A stretch of 64,000 nucleotides of DNA from Cephalotus follicularis (GCA_001972305.1 BDDD01000086.1:112663-176662); one strand, 5' to 3'; counted from the stretch's first letter, positions 1 to 12,355 are shown. Made by a program: numbers and translations. Notes: generated from the letters alone by a model not told the origin.

Positions 1-1222
1 ATTAATTACGGCTGATCATGCAAGACGTGTATCTTATGCACATTGGACATATTTCTAAAATATGTCAATGGATTGGCCAGGACATTATTATGCAATGACT
101 TGAGCCCAAAGTCACTACTAGGTCTTCCTAGGTGTAAGGATTTAAATCTATTTATTACAACATTAACCATGCATTCATGGCCTTCAAAAGTCTTGTACTT
201 CATTTCTCCTTTCCTCCATCTCTCCTTGCAAGGTCTTCTTTTACAAAAAGAACAATACATTTTCGAAAAGAAATTTACATTTAAAAAATTACAAGGAGAA
301 ATTACAAAAAGTAAGGATAAAAAAATGGTGCACTCAGGCACCTTGTTACAGACCTTTAAAGATAATAAATAAATTAAAACCATCCACACAAAGAAAACCA
401 TAAAATAGGTCTATGTCCCAATATAATAAAACCACAAATAAAACAAATGCCATAAATGATAACCAATTACACAATTTAATTCAATGATTGTTAATTGATC
501 AAACTCCCACTAAATCAAGCAATGATTTTTAATCTTCCAAGTGCCAAAATGTATAAAATCCAATTTTATCAAAACCAGTTTTTTTTTTTTGTTTTCTGGA
601 AAAATATGAACAAAGCGTCGATGCAAAAACAGAGCATCAATGCGTTTCACAAGAACAGTTGAAAAAGGCGTCGACGTTCAACAAGAACATAAAAGACGTC
701 GACGCCTTTCCAAAGGGCATCGACGTGTTTTCTGGAAAAATATGAACAAAGCGTCGATGCAAAAACAGAGCATCAATGCGTTTCACAAGAACAGTTGAAA
801 AAGGCGTCGACGTTCAACAAGAACATCGACGTGTTTCACAAAATGATGAACAAGACATCGACGTCTATCAAGAACGTCGACGTCTTTCCTGGGAATTTGA
901 ACATGACATCGACGTCTACCAAGGATGTCGATGTCTTTAGCCCCCTGGGCAGTTTCTGCATTTCGAAAAATGCTGAATTCAATGGTTTAGACTATGGAAT
1001 ACCATTCTGGCATTCCAAAATGCACTATGCATGTTCCAAACTTAATTCTAAACACATTTAAACAACATTCCCAGCACAAAAACACAATGAAATCCAATTT
1101 CATGAAATTTTCATTAAGGCACTTAGAAAATTTAGTTTGATCACAAAACACATCCAATGATTAAACTATTAATCAGTACATCATCTAAGGCATACATATT
1201 CAATTAAGGATGATGTGGGACG
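1..1222 (-). mobile_element. Leader of Ty1/copia element A, truncated by window edge
   Basis: This is the untranslated leader between primer-binding site and gag of a minus-strand copia element. Its reverse complement matches the leader of element 2 (about 29090-30240), including the far-left end, which corresponds to about 30240. Gag and pol would lie beyond the left edge. No coding sequence is visible; short ORFs here are incidental. The leader carries a dense cluster of GTCGAC-type palindromes (about 610-930). Confidence 0.85.
591..930 (-). repeat. GTCGAC palindrome cluster with a 136-bp-offset direct duplication
   Basis: A block of about 100 bp (591-690) recurs almost perfectly at 727-826. 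Both blocks and the sequence after them contain repeated GCGTCGACG, GACGTCGACG and CATCGACGTC motifs. The equivalent cluster in element 2 lies at 29360-29620 with a different copy arrangement, so the array changes in length between family members. Confidence 0.85.
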
Positions 1223-1233
1223 CTCTGATACCA
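1223..1233 (-). other. Primer-binding site (initiator tRNA-Met type)
   Basis: Read on the minus strand this is TGGTATCAGAG, the standard copia primer site complementary to the 3' end of initiator tRNA-Met. It starts one base inside the LTR end and fixes the LTR boundary and element orientation. Confidence 0.9.
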
Positions 1234-1234
1234 C

Positions 1235-3088
1235 TGATGGAATCAGACAAAACCGAAACCAATGCCAAAATGGACAAAGGGTGTAAGGGTGTAGAATAAA
1301 ACTTAAACATACAATCATGGCAGCGGAATAACACCCTATATAACAAAACTAGTCCATAATGACATGTCCACAGACCACATGGATCACCACAACATCTACA
1401 GAATTGAATTGGTGTCACCATTGCAAACAATGGTGACACACAAGCATGGCAAGAAAAAGAGGGACCAAAGATTATACCAGTGGATGAAGGTTCCTTCTTT
1501 CTTTGCCGCTACAAGCTTGAGTAGATTCCGTTTGATATTCTCCAAGCCTCAGGAACAACGAACAATCCAACCAGAAAAGTTCAAGTGTATGAACTCTCTC
1601 TCTCTCTCTCTCTCACTTAGCTTGGAAAAAGTAAATTGATATTGACCAATGAAGTCAATGATCAATCCACCATAGACAAGCTCTTGCTTGGTGTATATCA
1701 AATCAAGGGAACACACAATCTGCAGAGAAAATTCAAGTTCTTGCCCAGCAAAAGATGTCTCAACCTCTCTTTTCCATTTTCTGCAGAAATGCTTAATACT
1801 AGCCTCCATTTTTCTCTCCCAATCTCCCATTCACTTAGGATCATGGCCTTCACTCCCTGGGAGTCCGAAGCCATGATTCCCACGTTTCTAAAATGTGTAA
1901 AATCAAGAGAAACCGGCTAAGGATGTGAGAGAAGTAGTGCCCACGATTTGACCTCGTGCACAGGTTGCACGTTCTGCTCAAAGACGTCGACGCCTTTCAA
2001 AGGACGTCGACGCCTATGCATCGTGGCACTAAAGCACATCGATGCTTTCTAAAAGACATCGACGTCTTTATCAGAGAAAAGCATCGACGTCTTTCTAAAA
2101 GACATCGACGCCTTCTGGCCAGTGAAGCATAAAGAGTCTAACTCTTTAGGTGATCTCATGTACCCTTCAAATATTGGTTAAGTAAGATCAAACATATGTG
2201 TTTCCACAAAATGCAAAATCCACATAACCGATATTTAACACCAAGACTCAATATGTCCGACATATTAAAGATCTAATCATTATAAGGCAGGGACCCTTTA
2301 AAATCTTGGTCAAAATGAGAGGTGTTCATAAATTACTAAAATACCTCTCGGGTCTGGTTTAGCCATTCTAAATGATCCCAGACCATTTAAATGCTCTCAG
2401 AATAATATCTAATATTATCCAGATGGAAAAATTAATCTAATTAATTTTTTCATAATTTATTACACACCTCATTAACTCTAGATTTTCTAAGTCGTCGGTT
2501 CGCGTGTACTATAATCCCTTGTCATGCTTGGCCCCAATTGAGGTCAAGGGTAAGGATATGTGTCAACCCTAGATAGTACCTCAATGGCTAAAATATCTGA
2601 TCATTACTAGGACCTTTGGTAAACTCTCCGGAAATCTAATTCCCAGTCTACCTCAACCTTGGCCAAGGATTTCATAAGTCCAAAGTATAATCAGACGATA
2701 ATAGGGCCGATCACCTTCGCTCGGGTGTGACAATCCCTTATTGCGCACTCACTTATAGTCGTATATGAGCAGGCAACATACGCGCAAGTCTATCCGGTTC
2801 ACTAATGCCCACAAAGCGAACCTATGACTTGGAACAAGTTTGACATAAGGGGTAAGGTAACCAGTCTCACAGCCTCCATGCCAGGCATCCAACCTTATGT
2901 CGGGGCATCACTAGTATAAGTAGGTAATTAATAAACTACTTCAATTATGTGATAAAATACAAGTGATATAGCCATAATAAATTTTAGCACGCATCATATA
3001 TATATATATAAGAATAAGATTGTTCCATACATGGCAAGATATAATATGACAACCCATCTAATGGCTTGTCGGGTCACTATATCTAACA
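1235..3088 (-). repeat. 5' LTR of copia element A
   Basis: The LTR reads TGTTAGAT...CCATCA on the minus strand and abuts the primer site. Most of it matches the 3' LTR of element 2 (38385-39906); about 320 bp at its U3 end has no counterpart there. It holds a CT microsatellite near 1593-1616 and a second GTCGAC cluster at 1980-2115. The partner LTR is outside the window, so a target duplication cannot be tested; the right-flank candidate is 3089-3093. Confidence 0.88.
1980..2115 (-). repeat. GTCGAC palindrome cluster inside LTR A
   Basis: Repeats of AAAGACGTCGACGCCTTT-type and AAAGACATCGACGTCTTT-type sequence, several near-perfect dyads around TCGA. The counterpart in the element 2 3' LTR is 39025-39165. 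Confidence 0.85.
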
Positions 3089-3835
3089 AGGACCTCCTTC
3101 GAGGCACCAGTGCCGAGGACCTCCTCTACCTGAGGTGTCAATCGAACACATAGCAGAGGACGTACCCCCGCTGCACAGATACCGATGACCTTCTCCTCGA
3201 CGGTATCCAAAGAGACCTCATCCTCGGATGGATGGTAGAGGATCCGGCGTCCTAAGCGTACGCGACTGAGGAAGCACCCAAAGATGAAGACCTAGGAGCA
3301 AAAGGGGAAGCAAGAGGCCCATCACCTCGGCAACAGTACCATGGTTCACTTCCTCGACAGCCCTGTGGCAGAGGACCCCCACTTCGTTTATGGGATAAGG
3401 GCATGAAATCTGCCTGATTTCCTGGGATTCGCCTTCATCTAAATAAGGAAGTAGTGGTATAATGAACTACCAACAAGGAAAGTGACAGAATAACAGGCGG
3501 AGATCAAGGGAAATGACCGAGATCCTCGACATTTCCTTAGGGGACAGTTATCACCTCCACATTTCACGCTCTAACAGTTACACACCTGCACTATAAATAC
3601 TAGTTCAACAGTCAGAACAAAGGTCAGCCATTTTTACTCTCAAATAACCCTATTTTCATTGTGCAAAGGCCTAACTTGAGCGTCGGAATGTCCCCGGGAG
3701 AACAACCTCATGGACCTTCAACGTATTTGCTCTTCTGCGCAGGAAAAATACTCTCAGCCACCTTCTACCTTCTCCTCGGAGCATCATAGTAGCGTTTCCT
3801 TAAACAAATCAAGCCCCTACACGTGGGGTACTGTT
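3089..3835 (+). repeat. Partial gypsy-type LTR remnant with TATA box
   Basis: This GC-richer stretch lacks a credible ORF. It has a TATA-like CTATAAATA at 3591-3599, then a short transcribed-looking segment containing CTTGAGCGTCGGAATG and CCCCGGGAGAAC, which resemble the R/U5 part of many plant gypsy LTRs. GTGGGGTACTGTTGAGGG near 3827-3844 may mark another element boundary. Ends and partner LTR were not found, so the assignment rests on resemblance only. Confidence 0.5.
3591..3599 (+). promoter_or_regulatory. TATA box in LTR remnant
   Basis: CTATAAATA lies about 80 bp upstream of the CTTGAGCGTCGG segment, the usual layout of a plant LTR promoter. Confidence 0.5.
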
Positions 3836-5402
3836 GAGGGAAGAATTTTATATCAACACATATATTGTTAATTTGAGATTTATACAACATATATTCATAA
3901 CATGCATAGCATACATGTGATTTTTATTATATATATTTACTGTGTTTATACCTTTAATTGATATGAATTATTTTAAATCAATTTTAATGTGATTTCAATT
4001 ACTTTTAAAGTTACATTTTTAATATTTGATTTTATTACGAATTATTTTTAATGAGTAGTAACGTGGTTTTAATTTTATCATATGATTTAAAGTTTTGATA
4101 ACGAAAGTTGTTTATAGAATTGATTCACGAAACGTAATAAGTTCTAACGTAAATTATAAACGATTCAGTTGAATTATGTAGTTACAAACAATTTTTTTTT
4201 TAAAGAGTTGATTGATAAAGAGTAAATAAATTTCAAATCTCATAAAAGTTTTGTAAGTTTTTAAATTAACGAAAATCAAATGATATGTTCAATTTTTAAG
4301 ATCAAATTATTATCGGATTAATTTTGACAATTTATTTTGATAAAGAATCCTTTACTTTAAAACAAGCGATCATATTTATTAATTATTCATCACATTTATG
4401 ATTATAATAGAAATCATCAATAATCTTTCAACCGCCCAAATCTANCCACAATTTTTAGTCAACTATCTCTTTATACCATTATATCTCTCTAATTCTCACA
4501 TCTAGCGGGCCAATTTTTTTTTTTTGGTTGCAAAGTACGACACAGCTTCAATCAGAAATTTGTGGCAAGCCTTCTTATTATAACATTATCACACATATGG
4601 GTTTAAGCATCAATTTTCTCCTTATTTCTCACGGCATGGCCAGCATCTACTCTCTTCCTCTATCTCCTCCATAACCGGCCTCTCTCTTCATATTTATCTA
4701 GACCCCATGGCAGCAGCATTTTTGTCTCATCCACAGCAACTCAAGCCGGCCACTATATGTTACCAAGACCCACGGCCAAAACCCACTGCCCCAGCTCCAT
4801 TCTCAGGGCAACCCCAAAACTCATACACCCACTGCTTGATCCTCCATCTTCACGGCATAAGACACATCAAGGCAACATCCTCTCCAAGTCAAAGCAAGGG
4901 GCAGACCCACCACTCAAGCCCAAAACTCACGCCACATGGCTGCATCAAACAGCATTTTTTTTTATTCTTTAACTCACGGCAAGCAGGACCTGCACCAGTA
5001 CTCGGCCATTCCTCCACCACGGCAACCCATGGCCAGCCCTTCTCTCCATACGGCAGCAAATTTATCAAGTCGCGGCAGTACCGACAGTCCCTCTACGAGC
5101 TATCGACAGCCCCGGTTTGACCTTTGAGGGTAATTCCTTGTCCCTCATTGATTTTCAATTAGTCTAGTTAAATTGAGTTAATATTCGTCGTTGATTATTA
5201 TTAGAATGAGATTTTAAGATTTCGTTACCTTCACGGAGTAACATCGAGTAAAATTATTAGTTTGGAATTCAAATTTATCAATTAGCAAACCTTGTTAGTC
5301 TTTACGGATGCAATCAATTAAATCTCCTAAAATTTGAAATTAACGGTCAATTGAACTGGACGAACTTAGTAAATGGAACGTCCAACTGATATTTACGGAT
5401 TT
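3836..5402. other. AT-rich gene-free stretch, probably degraded LTR sequence
   Basis: No conserved coding sequence is visible. The 137-codon frame at 4707-5120 is rich in Pro, Ser and His, has no recognisable domain and looks incidental. One undetermined base (N) sits at 4445. The stretch continues across the element 1 insertion at 13063, where similar sequence runs to an LTR-like end near 15392. Confidence 0.5.
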
Positions 5403-5703
5403 GGATTTGTTGTAAAAAACTAACCTTAAAAACTCTAATAAACTAATAACAAAGTTTAATAAAGTAAACACACACAATACAATAAAGATAAATCGACACA
5501 AGATTTACGTAGTTCAATCAATGTGATCTACGTCCACGGACAGAGGTGATATGGTTCTTTCACTATGTAAATATGATATTACAATCAGTTGCTCACAAAC
5601 TCTTAGCCCTTGTTACACCCAGAAAGACTCACTCTCTAGTGCAAAATCGACTGACGGCTGTTATATCTCCTGTTGCTCTCTTACTTTTGACCTAAGGAAA
5701 ACT

Positions 5704-5715
5704 TCCCTATTTATA
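5704..5715 (-). promoter_or_regulatory. LTR promoter TATA box, element 1
   Basis: GTATAAATAGGG on the minus strand. The nearest CAGTCGACTG palindrome starts about a dozen bases upstream. Confidence 0.7.
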
Positions 5716-5726
5716 CAAGTCGCTGG

Positions 5727-6000
5727 GCAGTCGACTGAACATAAAATCCAGTTGACTGTCTCCCCAAAGCAGTCGACTGTCTCCCGAGGCAGCTGAATGT
5801 TTTTGTTAAAACGGATTTCCCAAGTCGCGCCAACAGTCGACTGTCATCAGACACCAGTCGACTGTCCTGTTGATCCAGTCGGCTGTCCAACCTTGACAGC
5901 CGACTGGATTCTGCAGTTTAATAACAGCTCCAGACTCTGCATTTCAGTTGGCTGCCCATCCAATCCAGTCGACTGTCCAACCTTGACAGCCGACTGGATT
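5727..6000 (-). repeat. CAGTCGACTG palindrome cluster in U3 of element 1
   Basis: Perfect CAGTCGACTG copies lie near 5728, 5770, 5834, 5855 and 5966, with CAGTCGGCTG, CAGCCGACTG and CAGTTGACTG variants between them. The opposite LTR has a rearranged and longer version. Confidence 0.9.
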
Positions 6001-6028
6001 CTGCAGAAAATTTTAGTCAAACTCAACA

Positions 6029-6042
6029 AATCTCCACCTTTG
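6029..6042 (-). other. Polypurine tract of element 1
   Basis: On the minus strand AAAGGTGGAGATT immediately precedes the 3' LTR start TGTTGAG, where plus-strand DNA synthesis is primed in copia elements. Confidence 0.75.
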
Positions 6043-6107
6043 ATCAAATTTTCTCCAACATTCACATCAACTACTTCACATTCTTCACATCTGTCATCCC
6101 CAAGAGC

Positions 6108-7590
6108 TTATCTACAACATCCAATTAAGTCCAAGTAAAGCTTGAACTTAATTCCAGGAACCGGTTTAGTCAACATATCTTCTGGATTCTCGGTTGTGGC
6201 TATTTTTTGAACCGCAATTTCACCTCCTTTGATAACATCCCGAATGAAGTGATATCTGACACTGATGTGCTTAGTTCTCTCATGAAACATCTAATTCTTA
6301 TTCAAATGAATGGCACTCTGGCTATCACAATACACCGTCGAAACCTGCTGTATTAAACCAAGACTACCAACCAAATCATGCGACCGGATAGCTTCTTTCA
6401 CTCCCTCAGTCAATGCCATGTATTCTGCCTCTGTCGTAAACAAGGCCACTGTTGGTTGCCTTCCAACTAACCGCACAGCCTGACAAAGTGAAAATATATC
6501 CCGTGAGGGATATCCGCTTTTCCATGTCACCCGCATAATCAGAATCCGAATAGCCCACAACATCCATGCTAGCAACTCCACCGCTGCCATAGACTAACCC
6601 GACACCTATAGAACCTCTCAAGTATCTCATTATCCATTTCACAGCATCCCAGTGAGCTTCACCTGGATTAACCATATATCTGATAACCACACTCACAACA
6701 TGTGAAATATCTGGCCTAATGCACACCATGGCATACATCAGACTACCAACCGCACTAGCATATGGAACACGAGACATGTACTCCACCTCAACATCAGTCT
6801 TCGACGATAATGAATCTGACCATTTGAAATGTCCAGCCAACGGGGTACTTACCGGTTTAGACTTTTCCATTCCAAACCTCTGAAGCACTTGCTCGATATA
6901 CCTTTCTTGAGATACATATAATCGTCTAGCTTGACGATCCCTTTGAATCTCCATACCCAATATCTTCTTGGCTGCACCCAAATCCTTCATTTCAAATTCA
7001 CTACTTAACTGAGCCTTCAATGTGTTGATCTCGAATTTATCCTTCGACGCAATCAACATGTCATCAACATATAACAACAGATACACAAAAGAACCATCCG
7101 GGAGTTTCTTCAAGTACACACAGCTATCATACTCACATCGACAATAACTGTTCTTGATCATAAAAGTATCAAACATTTTATACCACTGTCTAGGAGATTG
7201 CTTCAATCCATACAAGGATTTCTTCAGTAGGCACACATGATCTTCTTTTCCCGAAAAATGGTAACCCTCTGGCTGAGACATGTAAATCTGTTCATCTAAC
7301 TCACCATGTAAGAACGCAGTCTTGACATCCAATTACTCAAGCTCTAAGTCTTGACAAGTAACCATAGCGAGTAACACGCGTATCGAGTTATGCTTCACAA
7401 CGAAAGAAAATACTTCATGAAAGTCCACTCCCTCATTCTGAGTAAAACCCTTAGCTACTAACCATGTCTTGAACCTCTTTGCCTCAATCCCCGGTATACC
7501 TTCCTTTTTCTTGAAGATTCACTTACAACCTACAACCTGTTCCCCCTTTGGCAGCTTTATTAACTCCCAAGTCTTGTTCTTTTCAAGAGA
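6108..7590 (-). pseudogene. Copia pol: reverse transcriptase and RNase H (broken)
   Basis: The RT domain shows MDVKTAFLHGELDEQIYMSQ near 7332, LYGLKQSPRQW, the catalytic YVDDM and FEMKDLGAAKKILGMEI. RNase H follows with YSDSDYAGD, SWKAT, TTEAEYMAL and SKHI-like KHISVRYHFIRD. In-frame stops lie at 7588-7590, 7519-7521 (TGA at a Trp position), 7333-7335 (TAA at a Gln position) and 6291-6293. A frameshift near 6450-6500 moves the RNase H end into another frame. It would encode the polymerase and RNA-degrading parts of the polyprotein in the cytoplasmic particle; it is not functional here. Confidence 0.9.
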
Positions 7591-9315
7591 TTAAATTTCT
7601 TCATTCATAGCAGTTACCCACTCCGTTGATTCTTTGCTTTTCACTGCTTCCTTATAAGTGGACGGTTCCTCTCCATCAACACTTTCAGCGATTGACAAAG
7701 CAAAGGCTACCGTGTCCGCATGACTGTATCTCAGTGGTGGTCTAATCTGCCTCCTCTCTCTGCCTCTAGCAATACTGTACTGTTGCTCTTGAATTGCTCC
7801 ATCTTCATCTTGATCTTGCAATTCGATTTGAGTTGACTGACTGGAAGAAGCTTCATCTTCCCTTCTCAAAGCTTCTAGACTAAGCTCCACCTGTTTCTCT
7901 ACACCAAGGTCTTTCTCACCATTCTCAACAGACTTGTCCTTCTGGTTGACCATAACAGACTCATAAAATGTCACATCTCTGCTAATAAATTTTTTTGGCG
8001 ATTTGGGATTTTCAATGCACCACAATCGATACCCTTTAACCCCATCCGCATACCCTAGAAATATGCACTTCTTTGCCCTCGGCTCAAGTTTACCATCATT
8101 CACGTGAGCATAAGCAGGACAACCAAATACTTTCAAACCAGAATAATCACCCGTGGTACCTGACCATACCTCCTGTGGAGTCTGTAACTCAATGGCTGTT
8201 GATGGAGACCTATTTACCAGGTAAGCTGCTGTATGAACTGCCTCAGCCCAATACTTCTTCGAGAGACCAACATTAGAAAACATGTAGCGAGCTCTTTCTA
8301 ATAACGTTCTATTCATCCGTTCCGCAAATCCATTATGTTGTGGTATTTTTTGTACAGTGTGGTGTCTCACTATACCTTCATCCTTGCAGAACTTGTCAAA
8401 TTCCCCCGAGCAGTACTCCAAACCATTGTCAGTCCGTAGAGTCTTGACCACTCTTCCTATTTTCTTCTCTACCATAGTTTTCCACTGCTTGAATTTGACA
8501 AATGCCTCATCCTTACTCTTCAGAAAATATGTCCAGACCTTTCTAGAGTAGTCATCAATCAAGGTCATCAAATATCGGCTTCCTCCAAGTGACACCGGTG
8601 AAGAGGGACCCCAAAGATCAGAATGAATATAATCCAAAATACTCTTGATCTTGTGAATGGCTGTACTGAATTTCACCATACACTGTTTTCCATACACACA
8701 ATGCTCACAGAAATCCAGTTTCCCCGACTTCACTTCAGCTAGCAAACCCTTCTTGGACAGAATTTGCAACCCTCGCTCACTCATATGCCCCATACGTATA
8801 TGCCAAAGCTGAGTAGTATCAGCATCTTTATCCCCTAATGAAGAAGCAACTGTTGTAGTACCCAACACGGTATTCCCCTGCAGCTGATATAAGCCATCGA
8901 TCTTCTTTCCCTTCATAATTACCAGTGCACCCCTAAATACTTTGATTATCCCATTCTCTCCGCTGAACTTGCAACCATGAGAATCTAGAACTCCCAAGGA
9001 AATCAGGTTTTTCTTCAGCCCCGGAACATGCCAAGCTTCTAAAGTTCTAATCACACCGTCAAACATCTTGATCTGAACTTTCCCACATCCGACGACCTTC
9101 AATGTATTGTTGTCCCCCAACAGAACTTTCCCCTCTTTGACGTCATAGGTGGCAAACCAATCCCTGTTAGGTGTCATGTGCAAAGAACATCCCGAATCAA
9201 GAATCCAACTACTGGTGTTATTTACACTAACAGACAGAACTAAATCTGTATCAGCCTCATCTGAACTTTCACGCACTACACCTGCATTAGCTTCGACTGT
9301 ATTCCCTTTGGCTAT
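7591..9315 (-). pseudogene. Copia pol: protease and integrase region
   Basis: The longest open part of element 1 pol. An aspartic protease motif (ILDSGCSLHM) is near the start, then the pre-integrase zinc finger (LWHIRMGHM ... CEHCVYGKQ) and the integrase core with HSDLWGP, LRTDNGLEY and the Glu-bearing PQHNGFAERMNRTLLERAR. QTPQEVWSG and FGCPAYAHV mark the integrase C-terminal region. The catalytic Asp/Asp/Glu residues are visible. It sits in the same frame as the gag zinc knuckle upstream and RT downstream, separated only by stops. Confidence 0.92.
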
Positions 9316-9561
9316 TCACTTTCCCTTGTATCTAGGACAATCAACTTTACAGTGCCCAGTTTCATTACAAATAAAGCATCGAGAATTCTTAGCTCTCGAC
9401 TTAGATCGTGACTTACCCCTTTTACCTGATCGTCTCTCCCGGTTCCTGCCTCTAGCTACCAGACCTTTTGTCTGATTCTCTCCCATATTTTCTGACACAT
9501 TTTTCTTCAACTCCCTTGACTGCAATGCATCATTAACATCATTTACATCAATGGAGTCTCT
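9316..9561 (-). pseudogene. Copia gag, C-terminal part with CCHC zinc knuckle
   Basis: An Arg/Lys/Ser-rich stretch is followed by CFICNETGHCKVDC, a CX2CX4HX4C nucleic-acid-binding knuckle. It ends at a TGA (9316-9318) where the polyprotein should continue into protease. Upstream it runs into the solo LTR at 9567; the rest of gag resumes at 11861. Confidence 0.9.
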
Positions 9562-10822
9562 ACCATTGTCACACCCTGCGCTTGCAGGGCGGACACGTGG
9601 CATTACTCTCAATCCAATAACAATACAATGGTCGGGACTAGTAATATAAAAATACGAAAAAACTTAAAATTTTGCAATACATATAATGAAGTGGAAGATA
9701 CAATATAACAATCCATTCATACAGTACAGTACAATACAATACAAATCCTTTACAATGCCAATCTTTTACAGTACACTTATCAACTCTTCAATACAGTACT
9801 ACAATGAACTCTGTCAGATCTAGACAATCCCCTTGGTCGATAGCGTCTTCAATCCATTGGTCCGCTGCTACCCGCTGCCCTACCTATGCCGCACACAATG
9901 GTACAACACAGCCCCATCCCGAATGATAGGGTTAGTCACACTGGCTAAGCAGAAACCTCGTGCAGCATGTATGCATGTACAATGTGCAATATCGGTGACA
10001 ATCTATGCAATAACAATGTGCGGTGTACAATATCAATACATGACATGGCAAATGCATATGTACAGTTGGCGATCAAACTACTCGTATGACAATGGCCCAT
10101 AACAGAGCATACGGATAGGATCTATAACAATCAATCAATGGTAGACACTCAATAGTGGTGTATAAAACACCCAATCAATCAATCAATATCTTATAGAGCA
10201 TACGACCCCGGGTCAGTACGATGTCAATCAGTTAGCAGTGATCAATCCCACGGAAGGTAGTCCTTCAAAAAGGGTGGGAGATCTATCTACGGTTCTCAAA
10301 CTGATCAGGTCTGGGACTCATAGATCTTCCAGCCTATGGCTGGGTCAATACAATCTCGATGAGCTACAACCAAGGGAGCTACTGATACCTTTAGGGAGTT
10401 ACAGCCTCAAGGGAGCATCAATCGATAATCAATCGGTACCGCTCATTAGCGGGTCAATACAATGCAGTAAATGAAACGATCGACGAAATAGGTGGACAGA
10501 GTCAACAACCTAACATGCCGACATGAATCATAAGGTCGCTCTATAGGATTCATACAAAACAATCAATCTGTCAGTACAATGTCATTACAATATCGATAAG
10601 CAAAGTCAATGATTGATGGTATCTAATGGAGAGTTGGGAATGTGCGTCCAACTTACCGACTTAGACTCACATCACTCATGACTCAAGCAATCAATCAATC
10701 GTTATAATCATTAAAACCGATTTTAAACACTTGAACACCTCAAGTGAGGCTCCAGTCAAGTCGCAATGTGAAAAGAAATTGAAAACCAGCTTTAAACAGT
10801 TAAAAACTCCACTCAGCACGAA

Positions 10823-11160
10823 AGGCGTCGATGTCCTTGGCAAAAGACATCGATGCATATCAGGGCATGCCTTTGAAAACGGTAGAAGGACGTCGATGTC
10901 TTTGAAAGACATCGATGTATTTCTCAGTTAGCCGAAGACGTCGATGTCCTTGGACAAGGACGTGGACGCGTTTCAATAAAAATGGCCTGGGAATGCGCAT
11001 CGATGTCCCGCGTCGATGCCTTTTCTGGGAAAAGACATCTCAAGGCAAAGACGTCGATGTCTTTCAAAGACATCGATGTCTTTGCTGCGAAATCAAGGAG
11101 GTTGCATCCCAAAGCGAAAGACATTGATGTCCATGGGCAAGGGGATCGATGTATTTGCTG
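10823..11160 (-). repeat. GACGTCGATGTC / GACATCGATGTC palindrome cluster
   Basis: Many copies of AAAGACRTCGATGTCTTT-like dyads, the same motif class as in copia elements A and 2 although this is a gypsy-type LTR. It lies downstream of the LTR TATA box, in the R/U5 part. Confidence 0.88.
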
Positions 11161-11684
11161 GGAATGGCCGATTTTGTGCAGAAAACCAGTAATTTTCAAG
11201 CCAAAAATACAATTTAAAGCCATTCTTTGAAAACCAAGGTTTAAAATCAACAATTTAAGGTTAGTAAAACTTGTTACAACATTCAAAATTCAGTTTCAAT
11301 CTTCCTAGATCAATTAGAGCAAGGAAAATCAATGAAACCCTAGTTTCACAATTCATTTCAATTCAATTATTCAATCACTCAATCAATCATGCAATTCAAT
11401 CAATCATGCATTTAAGCAATAGGCAATTCAAGTAGGGAAGTCCTACCTTTAACGAAGCTTCAAAAGTTGAGCTATCAATCAATCAATCGGTTGGGAAACT
11501 TGAAGAATCCACTACAATCTTGCTCCAACCAAGGAAAGGTGAGACTTCAATTATTGTTCGCTGTTGGAGATACAATCCGGAGCTGCTATGGAGGAGGAAG
11601 CTGTCGGCTGGGAGAGAGAGAGAAGGAGAAGGATCGAGAGAGGAGAAGAATGAGTGAAAATGAGAGGAATAGCTAAGGAATTGG

Positions 11685-11693
11685 CTTATATAG
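11685..11693 (-). promoter_or_regulatory. TATA box of solo LTR 1
   Basis: GGCTATATAAGCC on the minus strand, about 170 bp from the LTR start and followed by a CT-rich leader (11580-11670). Confidence 0.7.
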
Positions 11694-11860
11694 CCGATTC
11701 CGCCAACTCTCCGAAACTCAGTCCAAAAATCCCGACTATACATGCATTTAACCAATACAATAACAATAGATATAGGAATACCTCAATTCAATACAATTCG
11801 ATACGGTCCAATACGGTACAGTATGCATGAACAGTACAAAAGGGAATTCGGGTCGTCACA

Positions 11861-12355
11861 ACCATATAGCATGGTATCCACAAAGTGATCATATGAGGAC
11901 GACAACGAACACAGCAAGATCAAGGCTTGATCTTCATCATCAATTTTAATATTTGTATTCTTCAAATCATGAATCACCTTATTAAAATTATCAATATGCT
12001 CTTTTATGGACATACCTTCCTTCATTCGAAGAGTATACAGGCGTTGTTTGAGATACAATCTGTTTGTGAGTGACTTGGTCATGTAGCGACTCTCCAGTTT
12101 ATTCCATAACCCAACCGCTGTAGTCTCATCCACAAATTCACGGAGAACGTCATCCTCCAGACACAGCTGAATCGATGTATGTGCCCTGTTTAGGATCCTC
12201 TTCTTCTCCGCTTGAGGCATATCCTCAGGTAAACCTTCTTCAACATCTACTGCCCCCCAAACTTCTTGTTGTATCATTAGTGCCCGCATCTTAACACGCC
12301 ACATACTGAAATCGTCTGTTCCATCAAACTTCGCAATATCGAACTTGGTTGACAT
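11861..12355 (-). pseudogene. Copia gag, N-terminal part
   Basis: Starts MSTKFDIAKFDGTDDFSMWR, a typical copia gag (UBN2-type) start lying about 26 bases beyond the primer site. Motifs include LWNKLESRYMTKSLTNRLYL and MKEGMSIKEHIDNF. The upstream in-frame ATG at 12427 lies in the LTR and is not credible. The frame is cut at the solo LTR insertion after about 165 codons. Confidence 0.9.

Larger units (their letters stand above)
5408..6028 (-). repeat. 3' LTR of copia element 1
   Basis: 621 bp, matching 12394-13062. On the minus strand it starts TGTTGAGTTTGACT and ends TTTTACAACA. A TATA box (GTATAAATAGGG, about 5704-5715) sits directly downstream of a cluster of five perfect CAGTCGACTG palindromes and several variants (5727-6000), placing the cluster in U3. 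Confidence 0.95.
9567..11860 (-). mobile_element. Gypsy-type solo LTR 1 inside gag of element 1
   Basis: A single 2294-bp LTR, TG...CA on either strand, flanked by a perfect 5-bp target duplication ACCAT (9562-9566, 11861-11865). On the minus strand it begins TGTGACGACCCGAATTC, typical of large plant gypsy (Tekay/Del-like) LTRs. No internal region remains, so it is the product of LTR-LTR recombination. A TATA box at 11685-11693 shows minus orientation, and CT-rich leader follows it. A GACGTCGATGTC cluster lies at 10823-11160. Small ORFs in it are incidental. Confidence 0.93.

Noticed and set aside
660-930. GTCGAC arrays as a CRISPR-like or satellite locus
   Set aside because: Motifs are 10-14 bp with irregular gaps and lie inside LTRs or leaders of identified retrotransposons in a plant genome; there are no uniform repeats and spacers.
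4707-5120. 137-codon ORF as a host gene
   Set aside because: No recognisable domain, low-complexity composition, overlapping alternative frames and location in degraded LTR-like DNA.
5727-6000. GTCGAC as SalI cloning artefacts
   Set aside because: Sites are inside longer family-specific palindromes, decay gradually, and recur in both LTRs of an element with a clean target duplication.
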